From Anaerotruncus sp. G3(2012) (GTDB lineage Bacteria > Bacillota > Clostridia > Oscillospirales > Ruminococcaceae): a stretch of DNA of 33,318 bases. Position numbers and translations under genes: made by a program. Below the pieces are notes generated by a model. That model saw nothing but the letters and a program-made list of their open reading frames with translations. It made no database searches and was not told where the DNA came from. Of this stretch, positions 1 to 8,304 are shown in pieces. How positions within the stretch are numbered: position 1 is the stretch's first letter; each line of letters opens with the position of its first letter. Location: positions 177,272 to 210,589 of the forward strand of contig NZ_KE159677.1 of NCBI RefSeq assembly GCF_000403395.2. The letters are read 5' to 3'.

Positions 1-102
1 TACCGGCCCCTCGCATCCCCTGTGGAACTGCCTCCCCAGACGTTCAAACCGTTTGAACGGAACGGGTTTACAGTGGTAGAATGGGGCGGTACCACGGCTT
101 AA
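1..102 (+). CDS. 3' end of a lipoprotein paralogue (partial, cut by window edge)
   Basis: An open frame enters from the left edge and stops with TAA at 100-102, giving the last 33 residues of a protein. The first 90 bases match 1246-1335, the end of the next gene, with only three differences, and the encoded residues differ at one position (K for E) over 30. The frame then diverges to a short ending, GTTA. This is therefore the end of a tandem copy of the gene at 283-1362. Its function is unknown. The high identity points to recent duplication or gene conversion. About 180 bases separate the stop from the next gene; no terminator or convincing promoter was seen there, so the two copies may be cotranscribed. 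Confidence 0.8.
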   Translation, partial: YRPLASPVELPPQTFKPFERNGFTVVEWGGTTA

Positions 103-282
103 AGCCTGCTCCCAATCCAAAATCCTACTTGACTTCTAAAAAATTATGGAGATGGTGAACAGATTTTCCGATGCTGTACACCCGCAGAGGAACGCCTTAC
201 CCAGCCGCTTTTTCCAACGACGACGCCCAAAGGACGGGCAGCTATCCCAACAGTCTTTTTTCACCAAAGGAGGACTCGGAAG

Positions 283-1362
283 ATGAAACGAATTTTAACA
301 GGTGCTTTGGCGGTTTTGATGCTGGCGGGCTGCCAAGGCAATGGGATTCAGGCAGAAGAGCCGTCCGGCTCCAATATGCAGAGCATCATAAGCGAGGGAA
401 CCCCGGAGAGCCGGGAAGATTTTGCTGGAGAGCCTGTTCCGATGTTGTCCGGGATTTCGGAACCGGAGGTAGAAAAGGTCCTCCTGCGGATTCGCCAGTC
501 CTCCAAACGCCTTCTGACCTATTCGGACGAAGGATTCTCCGACGTGTTGGCGGGTGTGCAGGCCCTACAGGTCGATCCGGACAGTATGCGGCAAGTGCCT
601 CCCCAGACAAAATTGGAGCATCCGGTACAGGTGCGCATCACCTTTCAGGATGGACAGAGATATGACCTTTCTATCAATGAGGAACAGCTTCTGATTTTTG
701 AGAAGGGGGACGACCATGCTGCCCTCTACCAAACGGCCCAACCCTTCTACAAAGAATGGGTTCTCCAACAGATTGGGGATGAGATGTGTGGGGATGACTG
801 GGAAGCAGGAAAACCGGTGATCTATCTCTATCCAGAGCAGCCAACCGACGTTTCGGTCCGCCTTGACTATCAAGGGAAATTCACCTATACCTATCCAGCC
901 TATAACGACGGCTGGCAGGTGACCGCTTACCCGGACGGGCGATTGGTCAACAAGGCAGACGGGTCCGAGCATTACTACCTCTTCTGGGAGGGCAGCGGAC
1001 AGTTCGACTGGGATTTTTCTAGTGGGTTCTGCGTCCCAGGCCCAGAGACCGAAGGCTTTCTGCGTAAAGTCCTGCCGCAAACCGGCCTGCTTCCAAGGGA
1101 ATATAACGATTTTATCACCTACTGGGTTCCCAGGATGCAGCATAACCGTTACAATCTGATCCATTTTGCAGGGGAACCGTATGAGCGGCTTGCCCCGCTT
1201 ACCGTCACCCCCTCGCCGGATGCCATCCTGCGGGTACACATGGTTTACCGGCCCCTCGCATCCCCTGTGGAACTGCCTCCCCAGACGTTCGAACCGTTTG
1301 AACGGAACGGGTTTACGGTGGTAGAGTGGGGCGGTTCCTCCATACGTGCAAAGTCGGATTGA
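283..1362 (+). CDS. Lipoprotein with a C-terminal KPVIYLYP-type domain
   Basis: A 359-residue secreted lipoprotein. The N-terminus has a short basic start, a hydrophobic stretch and the lipobox LAGC with the acylated Cys at residue 17. Residues about 18-60 are a low-complexity linker. From about residue 177 the motif KPVIYLYPEQPTDVSVRL opens a domain of about 160 residues rich in Tyr, Trp and Gly. I recognise this KPVIYLYP domain as common in gut Clostridia, often in uncharacterised surface proteins, but I know no activity for it. AAAGGAGG lies 9 bases before the ATG. The domain's last 30 residues are nearly identical to the partial gene at 1-102, so this is the second of at least two tandem copies. 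A bidirectional terminator follows. Confidence 0.85.
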   Translation: MKRILTGALAVLMLAGCQGNGIQAEEPSGSNMQSIISEGTPESREDFAGEPVPMLSGISEPEVEKVLLRIRQSSKRLLTYSDEGFSDVLAGVQALQVDPDSMRQVPPQTKLEHPVQVRITFQDGQRYDLSINEEQLLIFEKGDDHAALYQTAQPFYKEWVLQQIGDEMCGDDWEAGKPVIYLYPEQPTDVSVRLDYQGKFTYTYPAYNDGWQVTAYPDGRLVNKADGSEHYYLFWEGSGQFDWDFSSGFCVPGPETEGFLRKVLPQTGLLPREYNDFITYWVPRMQHNRYNLIHFAGEPYERLAPLTVTPSPDAILRVHMVYRPLASPVELPPQTFEPFERNGFTVVEWGGSSIRAKSD

Positions 1363-1392
1363 ACCCGTGACCGTTCTCATGCAGCAGCCAAA

Positions 1393-1431
1393 AACGGCCC
1401 CGCAGCAATCGTTCTGCGGGACCGTTTTTTT
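1393..1431. terminator. Bidirectional intrinsic terminator
   Basis: A 13-base-pair stem (AACGGCCCCGCAG against CTGCGGGACCGTT, one C-A mismatch) with an 8-base loop is followed by a T run on the plus strand and, read on the minus strand, by TTTTT. It lies between the convergent ends of the lipoprotein gene at 283-1362 and the DUF1540 gene at 1449-1616 and probably serves both. Confidence 0.85.
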
Positions 1432-1448
1432 GAGGGGTTGTCTATGGG

Positions 1449-1616
1449 TTATTTACGGACGAAGGATTTGCAGTCGGTGCACTGGTCCATCGACGGGTTG
1501 TTCTCATGGGTTCCAATTCGTACGCAGTTCAGGGAACAGTAGTCGGAGGTTGCGCAATGGTTTTTGCACTGGGATACGGTACATTCTACACTGTGGTTTG
1601 CTTTGCAGTTATCCAT
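1449..1616 (-). CDS. DUF1540 family Cys-rich small protein
   Basis: A 55-residue protein starting MDNCKANHSVECTVSQCKNH, with nine Cys residues arranged in CxxxxC-like spacings and a C-terminal CTDCKSF. The Cys spacing and length fit the DUF1540 family, small proteins of Clostridia and Bacilli thought to bind metal; their role is not established. GAAAGGAGC is placed 8 bases before the ATG, which fixes the start. The gene is convergent with the lipoprotein at 283-1362 and shares its terminator. No clear promoter was seen upstream. It is short enough to be missed by automatic gene callers. Confidence 0.82.
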   Translation of the reverse strand: MDNCKANHSVECTVSQCKNHCATSDYCSLNCVRIGTHENNPSMDQCTDCKSFVRK

Positions 1617-1805
1617 CTGAAATAGCTCCTTTCATCATTCGCGTGTTGCAAAACGGGGACGCAAAGACCGTTTTCTTTACGTCCTTTTTAGTCTGCACCA
1701 TCCGGCAGGTTTTATCATTGGAAACTTTTTCTTATTATGGCTGCACATGTTTACAAATTCGCTAAAAAATCGTTGCAAACTATTGTAGAATCCTGTATCG
1801 CAGTA

Positions 1806-1814
1806 TGCTATACT
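1806..1814 (+). promoter_or_regulatory. Possible extended -10 promoter for the lipoprotein at 1852
   Basis: TGCTATACT fits an extended -10 element (TGnTATAAT) about 38 bases before the start codon. The only -35 candidate, TTGTAG, is 20 bases away, so the assignment relies on the extended -10. Confidence 0.35.
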
Positions 1815-1851
1815 TTCTCCAGAAAATCCTGAATCGAACGGAGATGTTTTT

Positions 1852-2754
1852 ATGAGGCGCACCATCAGGCCACTTGCCGTATTGGTCTGTCTGTTCACAT
1901 CAGTGACGATGGTCGGCTGTCGGACCACAGAAGCCGCTGCTGTCAACAGCCAGCATATCCAGCAGGCTGTCCGTCCGGTCTCCAGCTCCGCTTCAGAATC
2001 CCAGCCCATTCCTCTGGGGGACCGTCTCCCGCTTGAAAATACGCAGGATCGGCTGGCTGAAATCCGCAACTTTCGTAAGATCGGCGCGCAGTTCCTGCTG
2101 GAGGACGACCGCGCCTACAAACTAGCCGCTATCATCTATTCCTACCGAGACTACCGCAATACTCTGATTTTCAACAGCGATTTTTCCTCCATCTCCGAAG
2201 CCCCGGTCTCTCTGCTGGTCGAGATCGCCGCTTCCCAAAGCCCGCATATCGACATCTATGGGGAAGCTTTCGAAGCTGCTGACCCGCAGTCCCAGCCGGT
2301 GAAACGGTTTTTTGAGGAGCAATCCAGAGCGGGACGGAGTGTGAGCCTGCTTTCCTACGGCGAGGACGTGCGCAAAATGGCCAAAGTCCTGTTTGGGGAT
2401 TCCTTTGAGCTGCCCGCCCAGGATGGTATCTCCATACGGTACAGCCAGCCGCTTGATCTTTATTATCTGGATGCGGAAGGTTCCACCCTCGCTACCGATT
2501 ACCCGGTGATCACCAGCATAGAATCGGAGCCGGACGGCGGACTGACCGCCCGGGCAGTGATTTTGAGCTATTGGGACAGCTTTAACCAGTGGTCGTTCCC
2601 GGATGGCTCGTGGGGCAGCCAAGAAAATGCCGACATCCAGGCGGTCAAGGAGTATGTCTGCCGGAACATCGACCGGCTGCCCGCACATGTCTACACCTTC
2701 ACCCCGCGTACGGATGGGGAATGGGGCATCTCCGGGTTCTCCAAAGCAGCCTGA
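1852..2754 (+). CDS. Lipoprotein of unknown function
   Basis: A 300-residue protein with a lipoprotein signal: basic start MRRTIR, hydrophobic core and lipobox VTMVGC with Cys at residue 23. Residues 24-60 form a Ser/Ala/Gln-rich linker. The rest is a mixed alpha/beta globular region with no motif I recognise; there are no repeats or membrane segments after the signal. GGAG stands about 9 bases before the ATG. The gene is monocistronic by position: a DUF1540 gene diverges upstream and a terminator at 2779-2813 follows. It may work with the lipoprotein at 283-1362 only by proximity; I see no shared domain. Confidence 0.75.
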   Translation: MRRTIRPLAVLVCLFTSVTMVGCRTTEAAAVNSQHIQQAVRPVSSSASESQPIPLGDRLPLENTQDRLAEIRNFRKIGAQFLLEDDRAYKLAAIIYSYRDYRNTLIFNSDFSSISEAPVSLLVEIAASQSPHIDIYGEAFEAADPQSQPVKRFFEEQSRAGRSVSLLSYGEDVRKMAKVLFGDSFELPAQDGISIRYSQPLDLYYLDAEGSTLATDYPVITSIESEPDGGLTARAVILSYWDSFNQWSFPDGSWGSQENADIQAVKEYVCRNIDRLPAHVYTFTPRTDGEWGISGFSKAA

Positions 2755-2778
2755 ACCTTCGCCTCGCACATCAGAACC

Positions 2779-2813
2779 AAAGCCTTCACGGTGATTTACC
2801 GCGAAGGCTTTTT
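2779..2813 (+). terminator. Intrinsic terminator of the lipoprotein at 1852-2754
   Basis: AAAGCCTTC pairs with GAAGGCTTT, extended inward by CGGT/ACCG, and ends in TTTTT. It starts 25 bases after the stop codon. Confidence 0.85.
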
Positions 2814-2842
2814 ACTGTCCGCGCCGCTCAAGAGCCAAGTGC

Positions 2843-2869
2843 AAAAAGAGGGGGCAAGTCCCCCTCTTT
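2843..2869 (-). terminator. Intrinsic terminator of the FkbM gene at 2877
   Basis: AAAGAGGGGG and CCCCCTCTTT form a 10-base-pair stem around a 5-base loop, followed on the minus strand by further T residues. It begins 8 bases past the methyltransferase stop. Confidence 0.85.
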
Positions 2870-2876
2870 CCGAATC

Positions 2877-4220
2877 CTAATTGTGCAGGCAAAACAGAAA
2901 TTTCGCCAGTTTTTCCCTTGGGACAAGAAAATAGTCCCAATACACAGAATCGCAGCATTCCTCCCACTCGGAAAGATCGAATATGGGGTTCCCGAAAATA
3001 TCTGCAACACAGTAGTTATACCTCTCACACAGGTCGAACAGGCTTCTTCTCTGCCGCCCATATGCACTATAACTGGGTCCTCCATATTCTGTGCTGACAA
3101 TCGGCCGAAACTTGGAAACCACCTGCGCGGCCCCCTCCAGAATGTCCACTTCCGCCCCCTCAGCATCCATTTTGACATAGTCCAATCTGGTAAAATCATT
3201 CAGAAAATCATCCAGCTGTTTTACCTGTACATTTACGCTCTTTAGCTTTACGTCCTCATGATTGTAAGCCCTTTGTTGCAGTCCGCTTTCCTCCGGATAG
3301 TTTTCGCACTCCCAGAATTCTGCCTCTCCATTAAAATTGGACAACGCCATATTGAACAGCTTGATGTTCTCTGCCTTGAAGGTTGCGGTAAGATAGCTGA
3401 ACTGTTTTTTGAGTGGTTCAAACCCATATAAAGAACCGGTTTCCGTGACCAGCCGCTCAAATACCTCCAAATGCCTTCCAACGTGGGCGCCAATATCAAC
3501 CACCGTATCCCCGGGATGGATGAGCTTTGAATAATTCTTTTCTAAAACCGCCTCATAATCGATCTGAAAGTCAAACTTCCTGATCAGCTCTTTGGTCGTC
3601 AGGGCATCCATCTGCAATAGCCCATTGTGCTTCAAAAGGTACTCGGGCGCACTTTCAAACGTCTGTTTTAACTCCTGATAGTCCTTTTCATTGTAAAGGA
3701 CTATGTCGGTGTTCTCCGGTTCCCTCCCCAACAGGTACCGGTAGGCATACAGAATCGCATTTTGTTTATCACTTCTGTCCGATTCGCAGTTTTGCCGGAA
3801 TTTTTCGCGGCACTCTGAGAATCCCTCCCGAACTGTTGCATCAATGCGCAAAAGGACTTCCGCCCATTTTTCTATCTCCGCGCGGTACTGTTCGATCTGA
3901 CCCTGCTGATCGTTGATCTGCCGCTGGTAACCGTCGAGCAGATTTCCCGGCTGCTCTCCGCACAGTCCATTTTGAATCCGGTACAATTCTGAAATCGCCT
4001 CCATGGTTGTATGGTTAAAAGCCGTCTGCTGTTCCCAGTAAGGAGCGATCAGCCAATAGACGCTCTTTCTGATACAGCGCTTCCAGAGTGTGACCAACCA
4101 TCCGATGAAAGGGATGGTCGTTTTGATCGGAATGCCCGAAATCTGCCATGTCTGTTCAAGCTGTTGTGTGCTGCCGCTGAGAAGCTCCAGCTCCTTAGCT
4201 ATATTTTCTTTTGATTCCAT
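2877..4220 (-). CDS. FkbM family SAM-dependent methyltransferase
   Basis: A 447-residue protein. Residues about 1-140 are helical and contain a hydrophobic patch (about 34-62) and a Gln/Glu-rich probable coiled coil. Residues about 150-200 carry AYRYLLGREPE, resembling the DUF4214 motif found in glycan-modifying enzymes. From about residue 230 the FkbM methyltransferase fold follows: HPGDTVVDIGAHVGRHLEVF is the SAM-binding loop, then GFEP, and LDYVKMDAEGAEVDIL, the FkbM signature. FkbM enzymes O-methylate sugars or other hydroxyls, so glycan methylation is a reasonable inference. AAGGAGC precedes the ATG by 8 bases. A sigma-A promoter at 4331-4359 serves this gene alone. A second, diverged FkbM gene lies at 12792-14024 beside the flagellin locus. 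Confidence 0.85.
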   Translation of the reverse strand: MESKENIAKELELLSGSTQQLEQTWQISGIPIKTTIPFIGWLVTLWKRCIRKSVYWLIAPYWEQQTAFNHTTMEAISELYRIQNGLCGEQPGNLLDGYQRQINDQQGQIEQYRAEIEKWAEVLLRIDATVREGFSECREKFRQNCESDRSDKQNAILYAYRYLLGREPENTDIVLYNEKDYQELKQTFESAPEYLLKHNGLLQMDALTTKELIRKFDFQIDYEAVLEKNYSKLIHPGDTVVDIGAHVGRHLEVFERLVTETGSLYGFEPLKKQFSYLTATFKAENIKLFNMALSNFNGEAEFWECENYPEESGLQQRAYNHEDVKLKSVNVQVKQLDDFLNDFTRLDYVKMDAEGAEVDILEGAAQVVSKFRPIVSTEYGGPSYSAYGRQRRSLFDLCERYNYCVADIFGNPIFDLSEWEECCDSVYWDYFLVPREKLAKFLFCLHN

Positions 4221-4276
4221 CTCTAAATGCTCCTTATTCTAAGCTGTCAGTTCGGGAGTTCCGCTATCAGCTATGC

Positions 4277-4318
4277 TTGTTTCTTCTCCGGAGAAGAAAC
4301 AAACGGGACGTCCCGTTT
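4277..4318. repeat. Two back-to-back perfect palindromes in the FkbM 5' leader
   Basis: 4277-4302 is a 26-base perfect palindrome with half site TTGTTTCTTCTCC. 4301-4318 is an 18-base perfect palindrome, AAACGGGACGTCCCGTTT, sharing two bases with the first. Both lie between the probable transcription start (about 4324) and the start codon of the FkbM gene (4220). They could be operator sites or, less easily because they lack loops, mRNA hairpins. Confidence 0.75.
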
Positions 4319-4330
4319 CATTTTTGGATT

Positions 4331-4359
4331 ATTTTAGCACAACTTGGACGCTCTGTCAA
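4331..4359 (-). promoter_or_regulatory. Sigma-A promoter for the FkbM gene
   Basis: On the minus strand TTGACA, 17 bases, then TAAAAT. The -35 box overlaps the hemB stop codon (4356-4358), so the promoter is embedded in the end of the upstream operon. The predicted transcript has a leader of about 100 bases that contains the paired palindromes. Confidence 0.7.
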
Positions 4360-5342
4360 CCGATCCGGCCTTCGTCGATCCAGCCCGCCAGCTCCTTGGC
4401 ATAATAGCTGATGAGGATATCCGCGCCCGCCCGGAAGATCGAAACCGCGCTTTCACAGACCGCGGAAGCCTCGTCGATCAGGCCGGACTTTGCCGCCGCT
4501 TTGATCATGGCGTATTCTCCGGATACGCTGTAAGCCGCCATAGGCATCCCGGTGGCACGCGCCACCTCGGCAAGCACATCAAGATAGGCGAGCGCGGGCT
4601 TGACCATCAGGATGTCCGCACCCTGTTCCACATCGAGCAGGGCCTCCCGCACCGCCTCACGGGAATTGTGATAATCCATCTGGTAGCCCTTGCGGTCACC
4701 GAAGCCGGGCGCACTGCCCGCCGCATCCCGGAACGGACCATAAAATGCCGATGCATATTTCACCGCGTAGGAGAGGATCGGTGTTTCGGAGAACCCGTTC
4801 CGGTCGAGGGTCTCGCGGATTGCCAGAACCCGTCCGTCCATCATGTCGGAGGGCGCCACCATATCCGCCCCTGCCTGCACATGGGAAAGCGCTGTCCTGG
4901 CGAGCACTTCAAGGGTTCGGTCGTTGTCCACCTCCTGCCCGCGGAGCAGGCCGCAGTGCCCGTGGGAGGTATACTCACAAAGGCAGACATCGGTGATGAG
5001 GTAAAGCTCCGGGAACCTGGCCCTGGCCTCCCGCAGCGCCTGCTGCACCACCCCATTTTCCGCCCATGCGCTGGTTCCCTCAGGGTCCTTCTGCGCCGGG
5101 ATTCCAAACAGCATCACTGCCGGGACTCCCGCCTCGCAGACCTGCTCGAGCGCGCGGGGCAGGGTATCCGGACTGTAGCGGAACTGCCCGTCCAGCGAGG
5201 GGATCGGCGCTGCAATCCCGGTCCCTTCCTCGACAAAGAGCGGGTAGATCAGCGAAGATTTTGAAACGCGCGTCTCCCGCACCAGCCCCCGGATCGCCGG
5301 ATTCCGGCGCAGCCTGCGCGGCCTGAATCTCAAATTATCCAT
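4356..5342 (-). CDS. hemB: Porphobilinogen synthase (delta-aminolevulinate dehydratase)
   Basis: 328 residues, full length for HemB. It condenses two 5-aminolevulinate molecules to porphobilinogen, the first common step toward heme, siroheme and corrinoids. The Zn site is visible as DVCLCEYTSHGHCG (Cys 120, 122 and 130), and the two Schiff-base lysines are in SYAVKYAS (K195) and MVKPAL (K248). The ATG at 5342 lies within the end of the preceding cobA-hemD frame and is preceded by AAGGAGG at 9 bases; a TTG one codon earlier is a possible alternative start. It is the last gene of the sirC-hemC-cobA/hemD-hemB operon. hemA and hemL, which supply aminolevulinate, are not in the window. Confidence 0.95.
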   Translation of the reverse strand: MDNLRFRPRRLRRNPAIRGLVRETRVSKSSLIYPLFVEEGTGIAAPIPSLDGQFRYSPDTLPRALEQVCEAGVPAVMLFGIPAQKDPEGTSAWAENGVVQQALREARARFPELYLITDVCLCEYTSHGHCGLLRGQEVDNDRTLEVLARTALSHVQAGADMVAPSDMMDGRVLAIRETLDRNGFSETPILSYAVKYASAFYGPFRDAAGSAPGFGDRKGYQMDYHNSREAVREALLDVEQGADILMVKPALAYLDVLAEVARATGMPMAAYSVSGEYAMIKAAAKSGLIDEASAVCESAVSIFRAGADILISYYAKELAGWIDEGRIG

Positions 5343-6852
5343 CAACAGGTTCCTCCTTATTGCCCGTTTGTTCGGTCATCAGCTGGACAAGCGACTGCAT
5401 CGTCGCCTGTTCTGCAACAACAACCTGCATTCCGCACGCCTGTGCTGCACGCGCGGTCGCCTCGCCGATACAGGCGGCACGAATCCCGCTGTAATCCCGG
5501 GCACCGATCGCGCGCACAAATCCCTGCACTGTCGAAGCGCTGGTGAACGCCACATAGTCGACCTCCCCCGCATCGAGCATCGCCGCCCCGACCATTGACT
5601 GTGCACTCTCATAGACCGTATCATAAAGCGGCAGGTCATCATAGGGAATTCCCGCCCGTTCCAGCTCGGCGGTCAAATCCGGGGAGCCTTCCCTTGCCCG
5701 GACGATCAGCACCCGTGTCCCCCCGGCGACCTGGGCGAGCGCTGTGCCAAGCGCTGCCGCACTGAACCGCTCGGGCACCAGATCGGCAAACAGGCCATGC
5801 GCTTCGATCTCCCGCGCGGTCGCCGCGCCGATTGCCGCCAGCCGGATTTCGCCCAGCATCCGCACATCCCGCTGCTGCCTGCGCAGCCGCTCAAAAAAGA
5901 TGCGTGCGCCGCTCGGGCTGGTCAGCACCAGCCACCCGTACCGCCCCACATGATCGAGCGACAGGTCGAGCGCAGGATTCTCCGGTATCTCCACCGTACG
6001 GATTGCAGGGATTTCAATGACCTCCGCCCCTGCTTCCCGGAGCATCCCGGTCAGACGGGAGGCCATCTCCCGGGGACGGGTCACAAGGATTTTCTTTCCG
6101 TGAAGCGGACGTTTTTCCGCCCAGGAAAACCGCTCGGACAACCGGCAGACCTCCCCGACCATCAGCACCGCCGGAGGGCGCACCCCGGCCTGCCTGGCCT
6201 CCTCCGGGAGCGCTGCAACGGTCGAAAGCAGCCGCCGCTGGCGGGCGGTTGTCCCGCGTTCGATCAGCGCGGCAGGGGTTTCAGGCGGCATTCCCGCCTC
6301 TGTCAGCCCGGTGCAGATCTGCTCCAGTCCCCCGACCCCCATCAGGAAAACCAGCGTCCCCCCTGCCCGGACAAGCGCCTCGAATTCCTCGGGCGGGCGG
6401 GCGGATTTCCGCTGCCCGGTGATAATATGCACCGACGAACAGAAATCCCGATGGGTGAGCGGGATTCCCGCATAAGCGGGCACCGCAGCCGCTGAACTGA
6501 CCCCCGGCACCACCTCAAACGGGATGCCGTTCTGCTCGAGCAGCTCCAGCTCTTCGCCGCCCCTGCCGAACAGGAACGGGTCCCCGCCCTTGAGCCGCAC
6601 CACCTGACTGCCGGAGAGCGCCTCCTCCAACAGGATCATATTGATCCGCTGCTGCGGGACCGGATGCTCTCCCGCGCGTTTGCCGACATCAATCCGGCGG
6701 GTGGATTCAGGGATCAGGCCCAAAACCGCCTGCCCAACCAGCGCATCATAAACCACCACATCCGCCCGTTCGATCAATTCCTTTCCACGCAGGGTCAACA
6801 GCCCCACATCAGCCGGTCCCGCTCCGACCAGATATACCTTTCCTGTTTGCAT
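5335..6852 (-). CDS. cobA-hemD: Bifunctional uroporphyrinogen-III methyltransferase / uroporphyrinogen-III synthase
   Basis: A 505-residue fusion. Residues 1 to about 240 are the CobA/SUMT domain: [20 protein letters not shown] is the N-terminal SAM loop, followed by [18 protein letters not shown] and PVMVGEVCR. It methylates uroporphyrinogen III at C2 and C7 to precorrin-2. Residues about 250-495 form the HemD domain ([15 protein letters not shown] at its start, then [13 protein letters not shown] and [10 protein letters not shown]), which closes hydroxymethylbilane to uroporphyrinogen III. The fusion is the usual clostridial arrangement and channels the intermediate into siroheme and cobalamin. 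The ATG at 6852 overlaps the hemC stop as TAATG, indicating translational coupling, and hemB overlaps its 3' end. Confidence 0.95.
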   Translation of the reverse strand: MQTGKVYLVGAGPADVGLLTLRGKELIERADVVVYDALVGQAVLGLIPESTRRIDVGKRAGEHPVPQQRINMILLEEALSGSQVVRLKGGDPFLFGRGGEELELLEQNGIPFEVVPGVSSAAAVPAYAGIPLTHRDFCSSVHIITGQRKSARPPEEFEALVRAGGTLVFLMGVGGLEQICTGLTEAGMPPETPAALIERGTTARQRRLLSTVAALPEEARQAGVRPPAVLMVGEVCRLSERFSWAEKRPLHGKKILVTRPREMASRLTGMLREAGAEVIEIPAIRTVEIPENPALDLSLDHVGRYGWLVLTSPSGARIFFERLRRQQRDVRMLGEIRLAAIGAATAREIEAHGLFADLVPERFSAAALGTALAQVAGGTRVLIVRAREGSPDLTAELERAGIPYDDLPLYDTVYESAQSMVGAAMLDAGEVDYVAFTSASTVQGFVRAIGARDYSGIRAACIGEATARAAQACGMQVVVAEQATMQSLVQLMTEQTGNKEEPVDG

Positions 6853-7733
6853 TATACCCCTCCTAACTGCGCGGCCAACCGTTCACCCAACTGTTCGGGC
6901 GCCCCTGCATCCCCGGTAAGGCCGCCTGTCCGCAGGATGCCCGCTTCTTCCACTGCGAAAAGCCCTGTCAGACAGAGCTCCCCGCCCCGTACCTGCGCAT
7001 ACGCCGCGATCGGTTCGGTGCATCCCCCGCCGAGCGCCCGCACAAACGACCGTTCCGCCGCAGCCGCTATCCGGGATTCCCGGCAGTCGGCCTCCTCCAG
7101 ATACCAGAGGTCGTCGCCTGCGCGCGCCTGTGTCACCAGAATCCCCTGTCCGGCCGCAGGGATCATCTCCTCCGGTCCGAATACCCGGCTGATCCGGTCC
7201 TGCATCCCCAGGCGCTCGATCCCCGCATGGGCGAGCACCAGCGCGGAAAACCCTCCCCGGTCGAGCTTCTCGATCCGGGTCTGGACATTTCCTCGCACAC
7301 TTTCGACCTGCGCCCCGGCAAACAGCCGTCCAATCTGCACCCGTCGGCGGGGGCTGGAGGTTCCGAATGGCAGGGAAAGGTCGGGGGTCTGTCTGCCCTG
7401 CGGCAGGATCAGCACATCCCGCGCGTCCGCGCGCGGCGAAAACGCCGCCAGCGGCAGACGCGGATCGGTCTCCATCGGCAGGTCCTTAAGGCTGTGCACC
7501 GCAAGGTCGATCCGCCCTTCGAGCAGCGCCTGGTCCAGCTCCCGGACAAAAAGCCCCTTTCCCCCGATTTTATCGAGCGGGCGGTCGAGGATACGGTCGC
7601 CGGTCGTTTTCATCGTGACAAGCTCGACTTCGAGTTCCGGGTGGGCACGCCGGATCTGCCCGATCACCAGCATACTCTGGGCAATTGCCAGCCTGCTGTC
7701 CCGGCTTCCCACCCGAACCTTATGCTTCTCCAT
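6852..7733 (-). CDS. hemC: Hydroxymethylbilane synthase (porphobilinogen deaminase)
   Basis: 293 residues. It polymerises four porphobilinogens into the linear tetrapyrrole hydroxymethylbilane. VRVGSRDSRLAIAQS is at the N-terminus, the catalytic Asp is in HSLKDLP (D84), GTSSPRRRVQ follows, and the dipyrromethane cofactor Cys is in GGGCTEPIAAY (C238). The ATG at 7733 is preceded by AGGAGG at 6 bases; an upstream TTG at 7754 would add seven basic residues but lacks a ribosome site. The gene lies 45 bases after the sirC-like gene and overlaps cobA-hemD, so it is part of one operon. Confidence 0.95.
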   Translation of the reverse strand: MEKHKVRVGSRDSRLAIAQSMLVIGQIRRAHPELEVELVTMKTTGDRILDRPLDKIGGKGLFVRELDQALLEGRIDLAVHSLKDLPMETDPRLPLAAFSPRADARDVLILPQGRQTPDLSLPFGTSSPRRRVQIGRLFAGAQVESVRGNVQTRIEKLDRGGFSALVLAHAGIERLGMQDRISRVFGPEEMIPAAGQGILVTQARAGDDLWYLEEADCRESRIAAAAERSFVRALGGGCTEPIAAYAQVRGGELCLTGLFAVEEAGILRTGGLTGDAGAPEQLGERLAAQLGGV

Positions 7734-7778
7734 CCACTTCCTCCTCTTTCTCAAACAGGCCCTGTGCGCAGGAACCCA

Positions 7779-8237
7779 TTACAGCTCCGCCTGTTCGATC
7801 CGGTCGAGCAGCTCCCGGATCTGCCTTGCAGCCTGTGCGGCGAGACGGTGCCCTGTATTACTGGCGGTCACACCGGCAACCAGGCTGCCGCGCCGCGCAA
7901 TCGCAGGGAAATAGAAGTCGCATTCCCCGGGCGCATCCGCCGCATTGACCGGTATCCCCAGTGCGCGGCATTCCTCGACAACCGCCCGGTTGACCGTCCG
8001 GCTGTCGGTAGCGGCGATCACAAGCGCATATCCCGCGCAATCCCCCGGACTATAGGCGCGGCAGAGCAGCTGCACGCCATCCGGCTGCCCGGCAAACGCG
8101 GGGGAAATCACCGTCACCTGTGCGCCGAACCCGCTGAGGACCTGCGCACGCCGCAGCCCGACCGTTCCACCGCCGAATACCGCCACCCGTTTCCCCGAAA
8201 GGTTGACAAACAGCGGGAAATATGCTGGCTGATCCAC
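7779..8237 (-). CDS. Precorrin-2 dehydrogenase-type protein (siroheme synthase N-terminal domain)
   Basis: 152 residues from a GTG start. YFPLFVNLSGKRVAVFGGGT opens the protein, with the NAD-binding loop GGGTVG; ATDSRTVNRAV and NAADAPGECDFYFPAIARRG are diagnostic of the SirC/CysG-N/Met8 family. It oxidises precorrin-2 to sirohydrochlorin; some members also insert iron, and which applies here cannot be told. GGAGGGG is 5 bases before the GTG. An in-frame ATG at 8333 would give a 184-residue form but would translate through the terminator hairpin of the leader, so I reject it. This is the first gene of the tetrapyrrole operon, and its presence with cobA points to siroheme or corrinoids as products. 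Confidence 0.85.
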   Translation of the reverse strand: MDQPAYFPLFVNLSGKRVAVFGGGTVGLRRAQVLSGFGAQVTVISPAFAGQPDGVQLLCRAYSPGDCAGYALVIAATDSRTVNRAVVEECRALGIPVNAADAPGECDFYFPAIARRGSLVAGVTASNTGHRLAAQAARQIRELLDRIEQAEL

Positions 8238-8272
8238 CGAATCCCCTCCGCCTCTTTTTGCAGGACTGCCCG

Positions 8273-8304
8273 AAAAAACAGCCACAAAGCGGACGCTTTG
8301 CGGC
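8273..8304 (-). terminator. Intrinsic terminator in the tetrapyrrole operon leader (possible attenuator)
   Basis: On the minus strand GCCGCAAAGCG and CGCTTTGTGGC pair (11 base pairs with one G-T) across a 2-base turn and are followed by TGTTTTTT. It lies between the operon promoter (8372-8400) and the first start codon (8237), where a terminator makes sense only as a regulatory element. A second hairpin, AGAGCG/CGCTCT, lies just upstream at 8310-8325. I could not match the leader to a riboswitch class that I know. Confidence 0.65.

Noticed and set aside
103-282. Promoter using TTGACT near 148
   Set aside because: No acceptable -10 box lies 16-19 bases downstream.
4277-4318. Palindromes as the terminator of the tetrapyrrole operon
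   Set aside because: There is no loop and no T run on the minus strand, and a promoter for the next gene lies between hemB and them.
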